Part shown: in pieces, positions 8,989 to 18,898 of the stretch
How positions within the stretch are numbered: position 1 is the stretch's first letter
How the letters are laid out: each line of letters opens with the position of its first letter
Origin: Luteimonas suaedae
GTDB taxonomy: Bacteria; Pseudomonadota; Gammaproteobacteria; Xanthomonadales; Xanthomonadaceae
Direction of reading: 5' to 3'
Assembly: GCF_008312895.1 (NCBI RefSeq)
Contig: NZ_VSSP01000004.1
Coordinates: 265,404-329,403 of the forward strand
Length of the DNA stretch: 64,000 nt
Made by a program: the position numbers and the translations under genes
The notes under the pieces: model-generated
Seen by the model: only the letters and a program-made list of their open reading frames with translations
What the model was told of the DNA's origin: nothing
Databases searched by the model: none

Positions 8989-9143
8989 GGTGTGCTCCGA
9001 AGGAAGATTGGATTCGCGCAGTCGCAGAGGGACTCGCCCTCGACCGGAAGCTGGATCCCCCGGCCGGGCCTCCCCCGGCTTCCGGGGCAACGACCACGCC
9101 GCGCTTGCAGTACGAACCGGCAAAGGCGCGCCGGACCCATCAC
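8989..9143 (-). promoter_or_regulatory. Conserved structured leader of adhesin 2
   Basis: Counterpart of 6606-6756. Hairpins CCCCGG/CCGGGG (9073-9087) and GAGGG/CCCTC (9027-9041) match those of the first leader, with different loop bases. The shared outer boundary reads CCCATCAC in plus orientation in both leaders. Confidence 0.5.
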
Positions 9144-9254
9144 CGCGCCTCGGGTATTGCGAGCCGAAGCCCGGCATGCGGCCGCACTGACGCTTCCGGC
9201 GTCCCGGTTACAATCGCAACCATCGCGCTGTGGCGCCGGAAACACGGAGTCCCG

Positions 9255-10244
9255 ATGAAGCTTGGTTCCCTGAAGGAGGGCGGCCGCGACGGCACCCTGG
9301 TCGTCGTCTCCCGCGATCTGTCGCGCGCGGTGCGCGCCGGCGAGATCGCCGCGACCCTGCAGCAGGCGCTGGAGGACTGGTCCAATCTCGCGCCGCGGCT
9401 CAATGCGCTGGCACAGCAGCTCGAGAACGGGCAGGCGGCGGGCGCCTTCGATCTCGACATGGCCCAGCTGGCCGCGCCGCTGCCGCGCGCCTACGAGTTC
9501 GTCGACGGCAGCGCCTACCTGCCGCACGTGGAACGCGTGCGCCGCGCGCGCGGCGCCGAGGTGCCGGAAAGTTTCTACACCGACCCGCTGATGTACCAGG
9601 CGACCAGCGCCGGCTTCTACGGCCCGCGCGACCCGGTTCGCGTACCCAGCGAGGACCACGGCATCGACCTGGAGGCCGAGATCGTGGTGGTGACCGACGA
9701 CGTGCCGATGGCGGCGACGCCGGAGCAGGCGGCGGCGCACATCCAGCTGGTCGGACTGGTCAACGACGTCTCCCTGCGCAACCTGATCCCGGGCGAGCTG
9801 GCCAAGGGCTTCGGCTTCCTGCAGTCGAAGCCGCGCTCGGCGCTGAGCCCGGTGTTCGTGACCCCGGACGAGCTGGGCGAGGCCTGGCGCGGCAACAAGC
9901 TGCACCTGCCGCTGCTCACCCATGTCAACGGCGAGTGGTTCGGTGCCCCCGAAGCCGGCGTCGACATGCAGTTCGACTTTGCCCAACTGGTGGCGCACGC
10001 GGCCCGGACCCGGCCGCTGTCGGCCGGCACGATCGTCGGCTCCGGCACCATCGCCAACCAGGACACCGGCAAGGGCGCCTCGTGCTTCGCGGAGAAGCGC
10101 ACCGTGGAAGCGCTGGAGCATGGCAAGCCGCTGACGCCGTTCATGCGCTTCGGCGACACCGTGCGCATCGAGATGCTCGATCGCGACGGCCGCTCGATCT
10201 TCGGCGCCATCGAGCAGCGGATCGAACGCCCGTCCGGCGCCTGA
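9255..10244 (+). CDS. Fumarylacetoacetate hydrolase family protein
   Basis: 329 residues from ATG 9255 (ACGGAG upstream). The protein has the two-part FAH layout: a small N-terminal domain (1-90) and the catalytic fold with a DLEAEIVVV metal site near residues 138-146, NDVSLRN near 168-174 and SKPRSALSPV near 190-199. FAH cleaves fumarylacetoacetate to fumarate and acetoacetate, the last step of tyrosine and homogentisate breakdown. The next gene, about 120 bases downstream, encodes maleylacetoacetate isomerase, the preceding step, which strongly supports this substrate over other FAH-fold hydrolases. The two genes probably share a transcript. Confidence 0.92.
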   Translation: MKLGSLKEGGRDGTLVVVSRDLSRAVRAGEIAATLQQALEDWSNLAPRLNALAQQLENGQAAGAFDLDMAQLAAPLPRAYEFVDGSAYLPHVERVRRARGAEVPESFYTDPLMYQATSAGFYGPRDPVRVPSEDHGIDLEAEIVVVTDDVPMAATPEQAAAHIQLVGLVNDVSLRNLIPGELAKGFGFLQSKPRSALSPVFVTPDELGEAWRGNKLHLPLLTHVNGEWFGAPEAGVDMQFDFAQLVAHAARTRPLSAGTIVGSGTIANQDTGKGASCFAEKRTVEALEHGKPLTPFMRFGDTVRIEMLDRDGRSIFGAIEQRIERPSGA

Positions 10245-10365
10245 TCGGGCGAGGCGATCGCAGCCGAACGGGCGTCGCGACGCGACGGATGGGCGGCCGC
10301 GGCGGCGGCTTCCGCGTTACTGTTGACGACAGGCGGCCACAGGGGGACGCATGGGAGAAGGAAAG

Positions 10366-11028
10366 ATGGCGGAGCCGCTCAAGCTGTACTCGTATTGGCG
10401 TTCGAGTGCGGCCTATCGGGTGCGGATCGGCCTGAACCTCAAGGGGCTGCCGTACGAGATCGCGCCGGTGCACCTGGTGCGCAACGGCGGCGAGCAGCAC
10501 GGGCCGGAGTACGCCGAGGCCAACCCGCAGAAGCTGGTGCCGATGCTGGAGCACGGGCGACGCCGCCTGCTGCAATCGCTGGCGATCCTGGAATACCTGG
10601 ACGAAGTCTGGCCGTCACCCCCGCTGCTGCCCGCCACCGCGCGCGAACGCCAGCGGGTGCGCGCGCTGGCGCAGCTGGTCGCCTGCGACATCCATCCGCT
10701 CAACAACCTGCGGGTGGTGCGCTTCTTCGAGCACGAATGGAACGTGCCCCAACCAGAGCGCGACGTCTGGATGCGGCACTGGATGACCGAAGGCCTGGCG
10801 GCGTTCGAGGCGCTGTTGTCCGATCACCCTTCCACCGATGCGTTCTGCGATGGCCAGGCGCCGACCCTGGCCGACTGCTGTCTGGTGCCGCAGGTGTACA
10901 ACGCGCGCCGCTTCGGCGTCGACATGACGCCGTATCCGACCATCCGCCGCATCGAGGCGGCCTGTCTGGCGCTGCCGGCGTTCGACGCCGCGCGTCCGGA
11001 GCGCCAGCCCGACGCACCAAAGACGTAG
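10366..11028 (+). CDS. maiA: Maleylacetoacetate isomerase (zeta-class GST)
   Basis: 220 residues from ATG 10366, which has GAGAAGGA just upstream; ATG 10351 in the same frame would add five residues. The N-terminal thioredoxin-like domain carries the zeta-class signature SSAAYRVRIGLNL, where the serine activates glutathione, followed by an all-helical C-terminal domain. It isomerises 4-maleylacetoacetate to fumarylacetoacetate, the substrate of the upstream gene. The last three bases (TAG) are the T-A-G of the GTAG head of a REP element, so the present stop is supplied by the repeat. Confidence 0.93.
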   Translation: MAEPLKLYSYWRSSAAYRVRIGLNLKGLPYEIAPVHLVRNGGEQHGPEYAEANPQKLVPMLEHGRRRLLQSLAILEYLDEVWPSPPLLPATARERQRVRALAQLVACDIHPLNNLRVVRFFEHEWNVPQPERDVWMRHWMTEGLAAFEALLSDHPSTDAFCDGQAPTLADCCLVPQVYNARRFGVDMTPYPTIRRIEAACLALPAFDAARPERQPDAPKT

Positions 11029-11166
11029 GAGCGCGCCATGCGCGCGATGCCGCGGGCACCTCGCCGCCCGTGGGCGTTGATGACCGGTGCGCCTGCCGGT
11101 CCAGGATCGCCGCGTTCGTCGAATGCTGCAGACACCCGCGGCATCGCGCGCATGGCGCGCTCCTAC
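11025..11166. repeat. REPIN-like element, copy 2
   Basis: Same arms as copy 1 (GTAGGAGCGCGCCATGCGCG at the left, CTAC end at 11166). The inner 85 bases resemble copy 6 in direct orientation (GACCGG-GCGCCTGCCGGT core). It overlaps the maiA stop codon and lies between the convergent maiA and pilU. Confidence 0.9.
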
Positions 11167-11193
11167 GGGGGCGGCTGCATTCGAGGATGCCGG

Positions 11194-12318
11194 TTACGTG
11201 TGCTCGTTCTCCGACGTGCTGTCGAAGACATCGGCATAGGGGTCGTGCTCGCCGGTCCCGCCCTCCGAGAGCCGGAACTTCAGCGCCAGGCCGTCGCGTG
11301 AATCGGCGGCCTTCAGCGCTTCTTCCATCTCGATCTTGCCTTCCTTGTAGAGCCGGAACAGGCACTGGTCGAAGCTTTCCATGCCTTCCTCCAGGGTCTC
11401 CTCCATCGCCTGCTTGATCTCGTGCACCTGCCCGCGCCGCAGCAGGTCGCGGATCATCGGCGTGTTGATCAGCACCTCGGCTGCCGGCAGACGGCGGCCG
11501 TCGACGCCGACCACCAGGCGCTGGCTGACCACCGCCTTGAGGTTCAGCGCCAGGTTCATCAGCACGTTCTTGTGCGCGTTCTCGTGGAAGAAGTTGAGAA
11601 TGCGCTCGATGGTCTGGTCGGCGTTGTTGGAGTGCAGGGTCGCCAGGCACAGGTGACCGGTCTCGGCGAAGGCGATCGCCGCCTCCATGGTGGTGGCGTC
11701 GAGGATCTCGCCGATCAGGATGACGTCGGGCGCCTCGCGCATGGCGTTCTTCAGCGCATTGTGGAAGGTGTGGGTGTCGAGCCCGACCTCGCGCTGGTTG
11801 ACGATCGACTTCTTGTGCTTGTGCAGATACTCGATCGGGTCCTCGATGGTGAGGATGTGTCCGGACGTATGGCTGTTGCGGTGGTCGATCATCGACGCCA
11901 GCGTGGTCGACTTGCCCGAGCCGGTGGATCCGACGATCAGCACCAGCCCGCGCGGGGCCATGATGATCTGCTTGAGCGCCTGCGGCAGCTGCAGCTCCTC
12001 GATGCTGGGGATGACGCTGCGGATGGCGCGGATCACCATGCCGATCTCGCCGCGCTGCTTGAACACGTTGACGCGGAAGCGCCCCGAGTCCTGCAACGAC
12101 AGCGCCATGTTCAGCTCCAGCTCGCGCTCGAACACCGGTACCTGGCCCTCGTCCATGAGCGAATAGGCGATCTTCTTCACCATGCCGGTGGGCAGCCCGG
12201 TGTTGCCGAGCGGGTACAGTCTGCCCTCGACCTTGATGTAGACCGGCGCCCCGGTGGTCAGGAACATGTCCGAGGCGTTTTTTTCCGTCATCAGCTTCAG
12301 GAAATAGCCGATGTCCAT
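11194..12318 (-). CDS. pilU: Type IV pilus retraction ATPase PilU
   Basis: 374 residues; the start ending at 12318 has AGGGGA upstream, and the longer open frame is an artefact. The PAS-like N-terminal domain (1-100) is followed by a RecA-type motor: Walker A GSTGSGKST 130-138, aspartate box ILTIEDPIEYLH 155-166, Walker B DVILIGEILD 198-207 and a histidine box LATLHSNN. This matches PilU, the accessory retraction motor that works with PilT at the inner membrane. No pilT is adjacent in this window. A divergent lipoprotein gene begins about 90 bases away. Confidence 0.94.
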   Translation of the reverse strand: MDIGYFLKLMTEKNASDMFLTTGAPVYIKVEGRLYPLGNTGLPTGMVKKIAYSLMDEGQVPVFERELELNMALSLQDSGRFRVNVFKQRGEIGMVIRAIRSVIPSIEELQLPQALKQIIMAPRGLVLIVGSTGSGKSTTLASMIDHRNSHTSGHILTIEDPIEYLHKHKKSIVNQREVGLDTHTFHNALKNAMREAPDVILIGEILDATTMEAAIAFAETGHLCLATLHSNNADQTIERILNFFHENAHKNVLMNLALNLKAVVSQRLVVGVDGRRLPAAEVLINTPMIRDLLRRGQVHEIKQAMEETLEEGMESFDQCLFRLYKEGKIEMEEALKAADSRDGLALKFRLSEGGTGEHDPYADVFDSTSENEHT

Positions 12319-12409
12319 GAACGAATCCCCTTTCGGCCGTGATCGGTCGTTGCGATCCGGCCGCCTGCTGTCGACAATGGCCGCAGATTCCCCATCGGTA
12401 CGGCCGCCA

Positions 12410-12793
12410 ATGTCAGCTAGCATTGCACAGTTGAGAGTGTTCCTGCAGGCGTCCGCCTTCGGGATCGTGCTGGCGCTCACAGCTTGCGCCAGTCTGCCGC
12501 CGCCCACGGCCGAACTGGCGGCCGCGCAGCAGTCGGTCGCCCGCGCCTCCGATGCCGATGCCGACCAGTACGCGCCGGAGGAAATCGCCCAGGCCCGGAC
12601 CCTGCTCGGGCAGGCGCAGGCGGCGATGGCCGGCGGCCGCGAACGCGACGCGCGCAGTGCCGCGCTGAGCGCCTCGGCACTCGGCGACTTGGCCCACGCC
12701 CGCAGCCGTGAGGCGGTGGCCAATACCGAACTGGCGCAGCGCCGGGCGCAGATCTCGCGGCTGCGCGAGCAGTTGGGTATGGAGGAGGACTGA
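12410..12793 (+). CDS. DUF4398-type lipoprotein
   Basis: 127 residues from ATG 12410, the start that gives a normal lipoprotein signal: one arginine, a hydrophobic stretch and lipobox LTAC. ATG 12377 and ATG 12311 are possible but would bury the signal. The mature part is mostly charged helix (ARTLLGQAQAAMAGG, SREAVANTELAQRRAQ), as in DUF4398 proteins. It should be an outer-membrane or periplasm-facing lipoprotein. The stop is one base from the next start, and the GGAGGAGG before it serves as the next gene's ribosome binding site, so the pair is translationally coupled. Molecular role unknown. Confidence 0.85.
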   Translation: MSASIAQLRVFLQASAFGIVLALTACASLPPPTAELAAAQQSVARASDADADQYAPEEIAQARTLLGQAQAAMAGGRERDARSAALSASALGDLAHARSREAVANTELAQRRAQISRLREQLGMEED

Positions 12794-12794
12794 C

Positions 12795-13382
12795 ATGAAG
12801 ACCCTATCGTCCTGGATGTTGCTGGCCCTGCTGTGTGTCCCCGTCTGCACTTCCGTCGCGCATGCGGCGGACGACCCGGCCGCGCAGCGCTTGTCGCAGC
12901 GGCTGCAGGCGCTCGACGCCGATCCGGTGCAGAGCGGTTTCGCCAACTACGAGCGCCTGCAGGCACGGCAGGCGGTGGACGCCTATGCCAACGCCCGCGG
13001 CGATCGTGCCCAACCGCTGCAGGTCGCCGAATGGCGCGTGGAGACCGCCGAGACGGCCGCGCGCACCGAGGCGGTCCGGCGCGAGATCGCCGAACTGGAG
13101 CGCGAGCGCAGCGACCTGCTGGTCGAGGCCAGCCGGCAGGAGGCCGCGCGCGCGCGGCAGGAGGCCGAGCGCATGCGCGTGCAGGCGCAGATCCAGGCCG
13201 AAGAAGCGGCGCGCCTGCGCATGGCGGCGGAGTCCGAGTACAGCGCCCGCCAGGAAACCGAGATCGTGCTCGACGGAGTCGCCAGCGACCAGGCGGCCAA
13301 GCTGCGCGCGGCGCGCGCCCGCGAAGCCGAGCTCGCGCGCCGCGAGGCGGAACTGATGCGCGCGGCGGAAGACGACGACTGA
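12795..13382 (+). CDS. Periplasmic coiled-coil protein paired with DUF4398 lipoprotein
   Basis: 195 residues from ATG 12795 with a strong GGAGGAGG site inside the previous gene. A signal peptide ends near residue 24 (VAHAAD). The rest is almost wholly alpha-helical with long Glu/Arg/Ala heptads (about 75-190). In related bacteria a similar helical region is followed by an OmpA-like peptidoglycan-binding domain; here the protein stops after the coiled coil, and no OmpA motif is seen. I infer an envelope-spanning or spacer role with the lipoprotein. A terminator hairpin follows at once, so this is a two-gene operon. Confidence 0.83.
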   Translation: MKTLSSWMLLALLCVPVCTSVAHAADDPAAQRLSQRLQALDADPVQSGFANYERLQARQAVDAYANARGDRAQPLQVAEWRVETAETAARTEAVRREIAELERERSDLLVEASRQEAARARQEAERMRVQAQIQAEEAARLRMAAESEYSARQETEIVLDGVASDQAAKLRAARAREAELARREAELMRAAEDDD

Positions 13383-13386
13383 CCGC

Positions 13387-13422
13387 GACAGGCGCCGCCG
13401 TCCCGCCAAGGCGCCTGTCTTT
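13387..13422 (+). terminator. Terminator after the DUF4398 operon
   Basis: Ten-base stem GACAGGCGCC (13387-13396) and GGCGCCTGTC (13410-13419) followed by TTTG. The T-run is short, so efficiency is uncertain. Confidence 0.6.
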
Positions 13423-14095
13423 GCATCGCATCTTGCCTGCACTGCACTTCCCTTCTCCCGCCGGCGGCCTATAGGCGCGCGCGCGACCGAACGCCCGCGC
13501 GTGTTTGCATGGATCGGAGCACGGAGCGAAGTGACGTGGGCGCCGGATGAGGAGGCTTTTCGTGCCTGCGCGCCCGCCATCCGCACTTCGGGCACCTGCC
13601 CCCGCAGGCGGAGGAGGGGGCGCTTATTCAGAATTGGCGACCGAGGGGATCCAGCGACGTCCATTCCCCGGGGAAGGGCGATGTCGGAGGCGCCGCAATG
13701 CTGCAGCTGCGGCGTAATTCTCGCCTGTGCGGGCCGGCGCGTGATCTGGGGTCTCCGAGCTGCATTAACGAATAATTTCCAATTGATTCAGTTAGTTGGC
13801 TCCATCTACCGTTGCCCGCAGGATCGCAGTCCAGACGCGATTCGCGCATTCAGGCGGAGCCCTCGCGGCGCTGCCGCGCGCTCCTTTCGATGGTGCTTGC
13901 CGACCCCGATCCGGAGGAGTAGGGTCGAGATGAAAGGCGGCGTCCGATCCGGCCGCCACCTCTGCGACAGGCCGATATCGATGACCCAGACGCACCACCC
14001 CAGGGAGCATGCCGCCGGAAGCAAGGTCCGCGCGGATGCCCTGCAAGGGCGGCCCGCGCAGTTGGTTTCCGGCCGGACTTCAACGCTTCTCTGCA
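13423..14095. other. Gene-poor stretch with an AT-rich patch
   Basis: No open frame here has a ribosome binding site or a recognisable protein. The only striking point is an AT-rich patch at 13762-13795 (TTAACGAATAATTTCC and following bases) in an otherwise very GC-rich stretch, which could be a promoter. No tRNA, tmRNA, RNase P or riboswitch core was recognised. A small RNA ending at the hairpin at 14096-14126 is conceivable but unproven. Confidence 0.4.
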
Positions 14096-14126
14096 ACGCC
14101 CCGTGCCCTCGCCGGCCGGGGCGTTC
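14096..14126 (+). terminator. Possible terminator hairpin before the YdcH-like gene
   Basis: AACGCCCCG and CGGGGCGTT form a 9-bp stem, followed by CTCATTCC. The T content is low, and the hairpin stands just before a strong ribosome binding site, so it could also be a 5' UTR structure. Confidence 0.4.
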
Positions 14127-14153
14127 TCATTCCTGACCCCCAAGGAGGCTTCC

Positions 14154-14372
14154 ATGTTCGAAGGGCAACCCCAGTCGGAGCTCGAAGCAGTCATCCAGAC
14201 CAACCCCGAGTTCCGGCGGCTGTATCACCATCACCAGGAACTCGACAAGAAGGTGATGGACGCGGAGCTCGGCGTGCTGCCGATCGACGACACCACCCTG
14301 TCGCAGATGAAACGCGAGAAGCTCGCGGCCAAGGATCGGTTGACCCGGATGTACGACACCCTGCACCACTGA
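14154..14372 (+). CDS. YdcH family small protein (DUF465)
   Basis: 72 residues from ATG 14154, preceded by a strong AAGGAGG. The sequence fits the short DUF465/YdcH family: an N-terminal FRRLYHHHQELDKKV segment and a C-terminal LKREKLAAKDR-like segment (here MKREKLAAKDRLTRMY), predicted as a two-helix coil. The biochemical function of the family is not established. It lies alone, about 130 bases before cystathionine beta-synthase, separated by a GC-rich inverted repeat (about 14392-14433) that lacks a T-run. Confidence 0.9.
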   Translation: MFEGQPQSELEAVIQTNPEFRRLYHHHQELDKKVMDAELGVLPIDDTTLSQMKREKLAAKDRLTRMYDTLHH

Positions 14373-14501
14373 CGCAGGACACCCCTTCCTTTCGCGGGCG
14401 GTGCCGGCCTCCTCGTCGGCCGGCGCCGCCCGCGGGGATGCTGGCCGGAGCGGTGCGATAATCGCGCCTCCTTCCGACGACGCCCGCGGGCTCCAGCCAG
14501 C

Positions 14502-15878
<1,377 letters not shown>

Positions 15879-15897
15879 CCGGTGCAATGCCGTTCCC

Positions 15898-15993
15898 GTG
15901 GGCGCGACGGTAGTCGCGACCTCCGCAAATGGGGTTCCGGGCGATCGCGTGCGGCCCGAGCGACACCGGCGTCGCGACTTCCGTCGCTCCCAC
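15898..15993. repeat. Inverted repeat pair, GCGACGG-AGTCGCGAC family, copy 1
   Basis: Left arm GTGGGCGCGACGGTAGTCGC and right arm GTCGCGACTTCCGTCGCTCC are inverted, about 50 bases apart. A second, shorter copy lies at 47878-47939. It is an intergenic palindromic element in the cbs-metB gap. Confidence 0.7.
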
Positions 15994-16092
15994 AGCGCCG
16001 CCACCGAACCTGAACGCCGCTCGCCCGGCAGCCGCGAGGCGGTTCCAGGCCTCGCAGCGAGGTGCCCGGGTATGGGGCAACCCGCCCGATGG

Positions 16093-16098
16093 TAGAAT
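16093..16098 (+). promoter_or_regulatory. Candidate -10 box for metB
   Basis: GGTAGAATTC contains TAGAAT, one base from the sigma-70 consensus, 32 bases before the start. No good -35 box is seen 16-18 bases upstream, so this is tentative. If real, it may also drive the O-antigen genes that follow metB by one base. Confidence 0.3.
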
Positions 16099-16129
16099 TC
16101 GCGACCTGTTTTCACTGGATTTCATCTGC

Positions 16130-17326
16130 ATGACGGACGACCGCCGAGCGGCCGACGCCAGCCCGGAACACTGGGGCCTGGGGACCAAGGCCATCCACGC
16201 CGGCCAGTCGCCCGACCCCAGCACCGGCGCGGTGATGCCGCCGATCTACGCTACCTCCACCTACGCCCAGCGCAGCCCGGGCGAGCACCAGGGTTTCGAG
16301 TACTCGCGCAGCCACAACCCGACCCGTTTCGCCTACGAGCGCTGCGTGGCCGGACTGGAGGGCGGCAGCCGCGGCTACGCCTTCGCTTCCGGCATGGCGG
16401 CGACGTCCACGGTGTTGGAGCTGCTGGATTCGGGCAGCCATGTGATCGCAATGGACGATGTCTATGGCGGCACCTACCGCTTGTTCGAGCGGGTGCGCCG
16501 ACGTTCGGCCGGGCTGGATTTCAGCTGGGTGGACCTGAGCGACGCGGCTGCATTCGAGGAGGCGATCCGGCCCGAGACGCGGATGGTCTGGATCGAAACC
16601 CCGACCAACCCGCTGCTCAAGCTGGTGGATATCGCGCAGATTGCGGAACTCGCCCGCAAGCGCGGCCTGATCGTGGTCGTCGACAACACTTTCTGCTCGC
16701 CGATCCTGCAGCGTCCGTTGGCGCTCGGTGCGCATCTCGTGCTGCATTCGGCCACCAAGTACCTCAACGGTCACTCCGATGTCGTCGGTGGCATGGTCGT
16801 GGTCGGCGACGATGTCGAATTGGCCGAACAGCTGATCTTCCTGCAGAACTCGATTGGTGCGGTGCAGGGCCCGTTCGACAGCTTCCTGGCCCTGCGTGGG
16901 CTGAAGACCCTGCACCTGCGGATGAGGGCACACTGCGAGAATGCGCAGGTGCTGGCGGAGTTCCTCGAGTCGCACCCGGCGATCGAGAAGGTCGTTTACC
17001 CCGGCCTCGCCTCGCACCCACAGCACGCGCTGGCGAAGCGGCAGATGGACGGTTTCGGCGGGATGATCTCGATCTGGCTCAAGGGGGGGTATGAAGCCGC
17101 AAGGCGCTTCTGCGAGCGCGTCGAGCTCTTCACCCTGGCCGAATCCCTCGGGGGAGTGGAGAGCCTGGTCAACCATCCAGCGGTGATGACGCACGCCTCG
17201 GTGCCGGTGGAGCGACGGGTGCAGCTGGGGTTGGGGGATGAGCTGGTGCGGCTGAGTGTGGGGGTCGAGGCAGTGGATGACCTGCGCAATGACATATCGG
17301 ATGCGTTGAGGGAGGGGGTCGGCTGA
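16130..17326 (+). CDS. metB: Cystathionine gamma-synthase / gamma-lyase (PLP-dependent)
   Basis: 398 residues from ATG 16130; no strong ribosome binding site. Fold-type I PLP enzyme of the Cys/Met metabolism family: YSRSHNPTR at 59-67, PLP lysine K210 in HSATKYLNGHSD, and ESLGGVESLVNHPA near 340. Family members make cystathionine from O-succinylhomoserine or split it; sequence alone does not separate these well. The position next to cbs supports transsulfuration. In xanthomonads this gene, called metB, is the fixed left border of the variable LPS cluster; here the ABC permease gene begins one base after its stop. Confidence 0.92.
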   Translation: MTDDRRAADASPEHWGLGTKAIHAGQSPDPSTGAVMPPIYATSTYAQRSPGEHQGFEYSRSHNPTRFAYERCVAGLEGGSRGYAFASGMAATSTVLELLDSGSHVIAMDDVYGGTYRLFERVRRRSAGLDFSWVDLSDAAAFEEAIRPETRMVWIETPTNPLLKLVDIAQIAELARKRGLIVVVDNTFCSPILQRPLALGAHLVLHSATKYLNGHSDVVGGMVVVGDDVELAEQLIFLQNSIGAVQGPFDSFLALRGLKTLHLRMRAHCENAQVLAEFLESHPAIEKVVYPGLASHPQHALAKRQMDGFGGMISIWLKGGYEAARRFCERVELFTLAESLGGVESLVNHPAVMTHASVPVERRVQLGLGDELVRLSVGVEAVDDLRNDISDALREGVG

Positions 17327-17327
17327 C

Positions 17328-18119
17328 ATGGGACGATCTCTCTTGCGAGACTACATCGACAGCCTGCGCCACCCGGAGTTCTGGGTGTATGCCACATGGC
17401 TGGTGCTGGTGACAAAGTATCGCCAGTCCAGGCTCGGACTCGCATGGGCGATGGTCCCCTCCGGCCTTTACGCCTTCGGCATCGGCTGGTTCTTTTCTTC
17501 CTTCATGGGGGTGCCCCCTCGGGAGTTTATTCCCCACCTGGGTTTGGGCTATGTGGTTTATCGGCTTGTAACCGCGAGCCTCAACGAGGCAACGACGGTC
17601 TTCTCGGGACACTCGACCTTCATCCTCGATGGGCGCGTGAGGCTGACCGACTACGTACTACGTGTCATCGGAAGGGGGTTTTTCTATTTCCTGCTGTCAG
17701 TTCCGGTTTTGGCGGTGGCGCTGGCCATCAGCCCGTCCTTCGACCCTTGGGGTTTGTTGGTGTTGCCAGCGACGATAACAATAGTCCTGCTCAACATCGC
17801 ATGGCTCGGCGTCCTGGTCGGCGTGATCGGCGCCCGCCTGCCTGATGTGAACCAGTTGGTGGGCAGCATTCTGATGTTCGCTTTCCTGTTCACTCCTATC
17901 CTGTGGTTTTCAGATCAGGTGCCGATCAGTTCAGTGCGTGGCGGAATTGCCCGCGCAAATCCCCTATTCCATATGGTGGAGCTCGTCAGGGCGCCGCTGC
18001 TCGGTAAGCCGGTCGAGACCTCGACTTGCATCTATCTTCTCTGCTTTCTGCTCTTGGGGTGGCTGCTTGCGACAGTGGTCTATCGTCGCTATGCCAGGTT
18101 CGTTCCAATCTGGATCTGA
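17328..18119 (+). CDS. wzm: O-antigen/polysaccharide ABC exporter permease
   Basis: 263 residues, ATG one base after the metB stop, implying translational coupling. About six hydrophobic membrane segments, with a YVVYRLVTASLNE-type region typical of ABC-2 polysaccharide permeases. It should form the inner-membrane channel that moves undecaprenyl-linked polysaccharide to the periplasm, paired with the ATPase encoded next (2-base gap). In Xanthomonas LPS clusters wzm is likewise the gene beside metB. An ABC exporter means chains are completed in the cytoplasm, which fits the large cytoplasmic glycosyltransferases downstream and the absence of wzx/wzy. Confidence 0.9.
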   Translation: MGRSLLRDYIDSLRHPEFWVYATWLVLVTKYRQSRLGLAWAMVPSGLYAFGIGWFFSSFMGVPPREFIPHLGLGYVVYRLVTASLNEATTVFSGHSTFILDGRVRLTDYVLRVIGRGFFYFLLSVPVLAVALAISPSFDPWGLLVLPATITIVLLNIAWLGVLVGVIGARLPDVNQLVGSILMFAFLFTPILWFSDQVPISSVRGGIARANPLFHMVELVRAPLLGKPVETSTCIYLLCFLLLGWLLATVVYRRYARFVPIWI

Positions 18120-18121
18120 CG

Positions 18122-18898
18122 ATGGACGCTTACCTCAAGGCATCAAATATCGGTTTGGACCTCCCTATCTATACGCAGGATCAGCGAGGTGCGCGAGCAG
18201 GCCTGAACGTGTTATTGAGGGCGGCATTCCAACCCCCGAAACGAGAAATGCGGCGAATCCTGTCCGATGTGAATTTTGAATTGCACAGCGGCGATAGGCT
18301 GGCAATCATTGGGCGCAACGGAGCTGGAAAATCGACGCTCCTGAAGGTTCTGGTTGGCGCGTATCCGCCGTCAACCGGAGCGATTGAAACGAGCGGGTCG
18401 TGCCAGGCGCTGCTGAACCTGTCCCTTGGGTTCAATGCTGAAGCGACCCTGGTTGAGAACATCCTGCTTCGCGGCATCGCCATGGGCCTCAAGCCTCGCG
18501 ATGCAAGTGGAATCATCAACGAGGTTCTGGCCTTCTCGGAATTGGAACGCAAAGCAGGGCACCGGTTGCGGACCCTTTCGTCAGGGCAGCGCATGCGGCT
18601 TGGGTTTGCCTTGGCTACGGCATTGCAGAATGACATCCTGATCATGGATGAATGGATCAGCGCCGGCGACGCTGCGTTCGTTGCGAAGGCCAAGGCCAGG
18701 ATTCACTCGCGCGTCAACGGGGCGCAGATTGTTGTTCTTGCCAGTCACAATTCCAAACTCATGCGGAGTGTCTGCAACAAGGGCATCGTCATGGAGGACG
18801 GGAAGGTGGTGGCTTTTGGTCCGGTTCGTAAAATGCTTGAAAAGTACAACAAGATTGTTCTCAGTACACCGAGTCGCCCAGGAGATGGCGGCGCGTGA
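18122..18898 (+). CDS. wzt: O-antigen/polysaccharide ABC exporter ATPase (short form)
   Basis: 258 residues from ATG 18122, two bases after wzm. Walker A GRNGAGKST 64-72, signature LSSGQ 152-156, Walker B DILIMDEW 171-178, H-loop ASHN 207-210. The protein ends soon after the nucleotide-binding domain. Wzt proteins that read a chain-terminating sugar have an extra C-terminal carbohydrate-binding domain; it is absent, so this resembles KpsT/RfbE-type ATPases, where export does not depend on terminal modification. The next gene starts on a GTG overlapping this stop. Confidence 0.9.
   Translation: MDAYLKASNIGLDLPIYTQDQRGARAGLNVLLRAAFQPPKREMRRILSDVNFELHSGDRLAIIGRNGAGKSTLLKVLVGAYPPSTGAIETSGSCQALLNLSLGFNAEATLVENILLRGIAMGLKPRDASGIINEVLAFSELERKAGHRLRTLSSGQRMRLGFALATALQNDILIMDEWISAGDAAFVAKAKARIHSRVNGAQIVVLASHNSKLMRSVCNKGIVMEDGKVVAFGPVRKMLEKYNKIVLSTPSRPGDGGA

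Noticed and set aside
10323..11417. 364-codon frame overlapping maiA
   Set aside because: Out of frame with maiA and runs through a REPIN and into pilU; it is a high-GC shadow.
13501..14136. 211-codon plus-strand frame in the gene-poor stretch
   Set aside because: GTG start without a ribosome binding site, no family features, and it runs across the hairpin before the YdcH gene.
14392..14433. Long GC inverted repeat after the YdcH gene as a terminator
   Set aside because: The stem is good but there is no T-run on either strand, so I do not call a Rho-independent terminator.
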